Shown here piece by piece: positions 6,708 through 9,216 of a DNA stretch of 9,216 nt (positions are counted from its first letter, which is position 1; every line of letters begins with the position of its first letter). Below the pieces are notes generated by a model. The model worked only from the letters and a program-made list of their open reading frames with translations, was not told where the DNA came from and ran no database searches. Position numbers and translations under genes: made by a program. Source of the stretch: Lachnospiraceae bacterium. Lineage in GTDB: Bacteria > Bacillota > Clostridia > Lachnospirales > Lachnospiraceae. The stretch covers positions 1 to 9,216 of the forward strand of contig JAAVAA010000079.1 of the NCBI GenBank assembly GCA_014804285.1. Direction: 5' to 3'.

Positions 6708-7619
6708 TTATTTGTCTCCACCAGAAAGCACCAGCGCCGCAACTCCGCAAAGTATCCCCGCAATCGGATAGACCACCCATGTCACGCCCCAGTTATTTGT
6801 TGTAAAACTCCAAAACAGATAAACGCAGGTTGCCAGCAGCATAATACAGCCGCACACCTTTCTCTTCAGCGCATTCCGCTTTTTTCTTTCCGGAGAAGGG
6901 TTTCCTTCCTTATTATATTTTTCAATGTCATACTTTTCTTTCTGCATTCCCGCATAAGTGAGAATCGGCACTGCTACGGAAATCATCAGCATAAATACTG
7001 CATCCAGAACCGTTTCCCTCTGCTCAGCAGCCTCCGGGCTCAGCACTGCTTCTTCAAGAGCCACGCCGCCCGCAAGCTGGACAAGCAGTCCCACAAGAAT
7101 CAGACCCACACCGACTGCAATTCTCACCGTAAATTTCCGATATGCCTGATCCTTTTCTTCTTCTGTGTAAAAATCCTCAATCACCGGATGCTTTTTGGAA
7201 AACTGCTCCATCTGCAATCCCATAACCACCATGACCATCACTGCAACGATCAAAAGTGTAAAAAATACCACTGCGGCATATTCTTCATTCATTCCTGCAC
7301 TTGTCAGGAACATCATCACGCTGATTCCCAGAAGGATCAACCCAACTCCCGCCGATATCCACTTACTGAACTGATTTTTCTGCCGGTCATAACCATAAAT
7401 ATCTTCTGAAAAGTTTTTGCGGACATCTCCCTGCATCAACGTATCCATACTGCAATGGAACATACTGCAAATCTGCAAAAGCTTTTCCATTTCCGGATAA
7501 CTCTGTCCCGATTCCCATTTGGATACCGACTGTCTGGAAACCTCCAATTGTTCCGCCAACTGCTCCTGTGTAATATCCTTTTGTTTTCTCAAAAATAATA
7601 AATTTTCTGCAAAGCTCAT
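6708..7619 (-). CDS. XRE-family helix-turn-helix regulator with six-helix membrane tail, 303 aa
   Basis: Residues about 4-62 form a classic Cro/C1-type helix-turn-helix. LRKQKDITQEQLAEQLEVS leads into RQSVSKWESGQSYPEMEKLL, which matches the family closely. The remainder is hydrophobic, with six likely membrane segments at roughly 87-105, 114-136, 164-185, 205-224, 255-273 and 281-299. Charged loops lie between (EEEKDQAYRK, PSPERKKRNALKRK). The protein therefore appears to be a membrane-tethered DNA-binding protein, a layout common in Clostridia but of largely unknown signal. The ATG follows GGAGGAAAGAAA, an excellent ribosome binding site. The stop codon is 102 bp before the sensor start codon. 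No clear terminator was seen between them, and none between the upstream glycosyltransferase and this gene, so it may be partly co-transcribed with either neighbour. Its target genes cannot be inferred beyond possible autoregulation through the repeats at 7636-7695. Confidence 0.88.
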   Translation of the reverse strand: MSFAENLLFLRKQKDITQEQLAEQLEVSRQSVSKWESGQSYPEMEKLLQICSMFHCSMDTLMQGDVRKNFSEDIYGYDRQKNQFSKWISAGVGLILLGISVMMFLTSAGMNEEYAAVVFFTLLIVAVMVMVVMGLQMEQFSKKHPVIEDFYTEEEKDQAYRKFTVRIAVGVGLILVGLLVQLAGGVALEEAVLSPEAAEQRETVLDAVFMLMISVAVPILTYAGMQKEKYDIEKYNKEGNPSPERKKRNALKRKVCGCIMLLATCVYLFWSFTTNNWGVTWVVYPIAGILCGVAALVLSGGDK

Positions 7620-7635
7620 TTTCTTTCCTCCGTTT

Positions 7636-7695
7636 CAACCGTAATCTAACCGGCGCCTCTTTCGACGCTCATTTATAGTGTTTATTTTACGGTTG
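7636..7695. repeat. perfect 9-bp inverted repeat flanking the leader region of the XRE gene
   Basis: CAACCGTAA at 7636-7644 and TTACGGTTG at 7687-7695 are exact reverse complements, 51 bp apart centre to centre, close to five helical turns. A further partial copy, AACCG, lies at 7648-7652, 11 bp from the AACCG in the first arm. The arm nearest the XRE gene ends four bases before GGAGG. TATAAA (7677 to 7672, minus strand) lies between the arms but has no recognisable -35 box. The sites could be operator half-sites for the XRE protein or a long-range RNA stem. A 9-bp match in a 157-bp gap could also arise by chance. Confidence 0.3.
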
Positions 7696-7761
7696 CGCGG
7701 CGGCAACTTCCATCAATCTCATGTTGCGTTTAAGTTTTTGCATGTATATTTTCAGTTGCAT
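7687..7761 (-). CDS. possible 24-codon small open reading frame, leader-peptide-like
   Basis: In the gap between the glycosyltransferase and the XRE gene, an ATG at 7761 opens a 24-residue frame ending with TAA at 7689-7687. The encoded peptide begins MQLKIYMQKLKRN and ends AAAQP, with five Lys/Arg against one Glu, so it is clearly basic. GAGGGG lies 11 bases upstream, immediately after the glycosyltransferase stop, which is somewhat far for a ribosome binding site. Its stop codon falls inside the inverted-repeat arm at 7687-7695. I do not recognise the peptide. A frame of this length is expected by chance fairly often, so this is only a candidate. Confidence 0.2.
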   Translation of the reverse strand: MQLKIYMQKLKRNMRLMEVAAAQP

Positions 7762-7776
7762 AATGCATTTTACCCC

Positions 7777-9216
7777 TCATTGGAGCTCATACAACGTCCA
7801 TACTCCCCGCCCCTTCTCGGCGATCACCTGATAGGAGCTTATGTTCTCGTTTTCTTTAAGCAGTTCCCGAATGCGCTCCTCTCCATTTTCATAGTCAGCC
7901 GCATAAACCAGTAATGATCTGCTGCCTGTAATCGTTTCGTCCGTAATTGGCTCTTCATTTCCCATGCTCGCCAGATACACTCTCGGATACTCTATCAGTT
8001 CATCGGAAAGCCACCAGATATGATCTCCAGATGCTTCATTATAAAATACCACTACCGGCACATCTTTATGCTCCCGTACAAATGCCATGATCTCTTTTTC
8101 TTCTTCATAGAGGAAAAAGACTCTTCCCCGGCAAAGCGCGGTCACATCAATCAGAAGGAGAATCAGGCAAAACACCCCCGGCAAAACTTTTGAAAGGAAT
8201 CTGCTTTCCTGATGTCGGGGCATCATTCCTTTCTTTCTCATCCTAGCCTCGCTAAGCCCTTCTATACAACTCCACATTCCATAAATAAGCAAAAAACACA
8301 AAATCCCGTAAACGGGAAGCTGATAACGATTTGATGTCTCCCCCAGCAGAAGTGCCGTTTTGGACACGGTAAAAAAGTACCCTGCTGCCGCAAACAGCAT
8401 CAACGCTGTTGCCGGATTGATTTCTCTGTCCGAAAGCCCTCCTCTCTTCCTCAAATATCCCATGGTCACCGCCAGAAGAGCAAGAATTAAGATCCAAATG
8501 CTTAAGGTATCGTTCATCACATAGTCATCAAACAGCCCCCAGAAGAAGCGAAGTCTGTCCAGAGTGTTGGAAGCATTGCCAAATTCACTGACCGCTTCCG
8601 TCCCCCGGTATCCTCTGAAAATGTGTGATAATGCGGGAGGATAATAAATAAGCGCTGCCAAAAGTCCTGCCGCACAGGCAGCCGCATACGAAAACAGTTC
8701 CCTGATCTTCTTTTTCCGAAGCAGGTAAAAACAGAATCCTGCTCCCAGAAAGAAATGAAAAATAATGTAATAATATTGCGTTAGAAATCCGAAAAAGACT
8801 GTTAACGCTAATGGCAGAAGAAAGCTTCGAATCCGAAAATCCTGCCGAAAAACCGCCCGCAAATGAAGCGACAGACACAGTAACACAAAAAAGGTCAAAA
8901 GCTGATACATGCGGATGAACATGACTCCGGAGATCACCGCACCAGAAAATCCCCAGAGCAGGCAGGTCAAAAATGATAGGATCACCGCTTTTTTTTCTCT
9001 TCCTTCTTCCGCTCCGCGTTCTGCACCGCAAGCTGCGCCTTGTTCTGCCAAACCTCCGCACCGGACAGCCGTATAAACCGAATAAGCCAGCAGAATATAG
9101 CTCCCCGCATAGGCAATCAGATTCACCGCGATCCCCAGCCACTTACTGAACACTCCCGGGAACAGCGAACAGACCGTGTGGAACAAAAAATAATACAGGG
9201 GCGGATGCACATCCCA
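7777..9216 (-). CDS. polytopic membrane glycosyltransferase, GT39/PMT-like, 5'-truncated (479 residues present)
   Basis: The frame is open at the right edge of the window, and the visible part starts WDVHPPLYYFLFHTV, so the true N-terminus is outside. The HPPLYY block with a preceding acidic residue is typical of the first part of GT39-like (PMT_2, ArnT-related) transferases. These move a sugar from a polyprenyl-phosphate carrier to protein, lipid or glycan on the outer face of the membrane. About ten hydrophobic segments follow between residues 1 and 360. The last 110 residues or so are soluble and predicted extracytoplasmic, including VPVVVFYNEASGDHIWWLSDE and ending near WTLYELQ. Residues about 53-76 form a loop rich in Ala, Gly and Glu (AEQGAACGAERGAEEGREKK). 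The catalytic acidic residues of the first loop are partly outside the window, so donor and acceptor are unknown. The stop is 157 bp upstream of the XRE gene, with no strong terminator between. Confidence 0.8.
   Translation of the reverse strand, partial: WDVHPPLYYFLFHTVCSLFPGVFSKWLGIAVNLIAYAGSYILLAYSVYTAVRCGGLAEQGAACGAERGAEEGREKKAVILSFLTCLLWGFSGAVISGVMFIRMYQLLTFFVLLCLSLHLRAVFRQDFRIRSFLLPLALTVFFGFLTQYYYIIFHFFLGAGFCFYLLRKKKIRELFSYAAACAAGLLAALIYYPPALSHIFRGYRGTEAVSEFGNASNTLDRLRFFWGLFDDYVMNDTLSIWILILALLAVTMGYLRKRGGLSDREINPATALMLFAAAGYFFTVSKTALLLGETSNRYQLPVYGILCFLLIYGMWSCIEGLSEARMRKKGMMPRHQESRFLSKVLPGVFCLILLLIDVTALCRGRVFFLYEEEKEIMAFVREHKDVPVVVFYNEASGDHIWWLSDELIEYPRVYLASMGNEEPITDETITGSRSLLVYAADYENGEERIRELLKENENISSYQVIAEKGRGVWTLYELQ

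Overview
This 9.2 kb window looks like a chromosomal stretch from a Gram-positive anaerobe of the class Clostridia, most likely a Lachnospiraceae-type gut bacterium. That assignment is an inference. It rests on moderate base composition, strong GGAGG-type ribosome binding sites, an XRE regulator with a multi-membrane tail, a YafY/WYL-type regulator N-terminus, and a c-di-GMP signalling protein with a clostridial flavour. All convincing genes lie on the minus strand, so transcription runs from high to low coordinates. No RNA genes, insertion sequences, phage genes or CRISPR arrays were seen, and the plus strand holds nothing I would call a gene.

In transcription order (right to left) there are seven genes. 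(1) A 5'-truncated polytopic membrane glycosyltransferase of the GT39/PMT type (7777-9216). (2) A 157-bp gap with a possible 24-codon reading frame and a perfect 9-bp inverted repeat whose second arm abuts the next ribosome binding site. (3) An XRE-family DNA-binding protein with six predicted membrane helices (6708-7619). (4) A large exported sensor with 14 countable propeller repeats, a Y_Y_Y domain, one membrane helix and a cytoplasmic HD-GYP domain (3612-6605), with a good sigma-A-type promoter. (5) pseB, an inverting UDP-GlcNAc 4,6-dehydratase (2542-3540), with its own extended -10 promoter. (6) A DHH/DHHA1 phosphoesterase (1579-2493), followed by a strand-specific intrinsic terminator. 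(7) An M19 membrane-dipeptidase-family enzyme (414-1487). At the left edge is the N-terminus of a DeoR/YafY-type helix-turn-helix regulator (1-311), preceded by a near-perfect 26-bp dyad.

How the parts may work together: the sensor has the extracytoplasmic layout of the hybrid two-component systems used for glycan sensing in Bacteroidetes, but its output is a c-di-GMP phosphodiesterase-type domain. Next door is the first enzyme of pseudaminic acid synthesis, a sugar commonly placed on flagellin or surface glycans, and a membrane glycosyltransferase lies on the other side. A link between surface-sugar sensing, c-di-GMP and surface glycosylation or motility is plausible but inferred only from adjacency. 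The DHH protein, the M19 dipeptidase and the two regulators look like ordinary accessory or housekeeping genes.

The most interesting items are the 14-bladed propeller/HD-GYP receptor, the dyad over the regulator promoter at 343-368, and the leader-like arrangement at 7636-7761. I did not find a clearly new multi-gene system.
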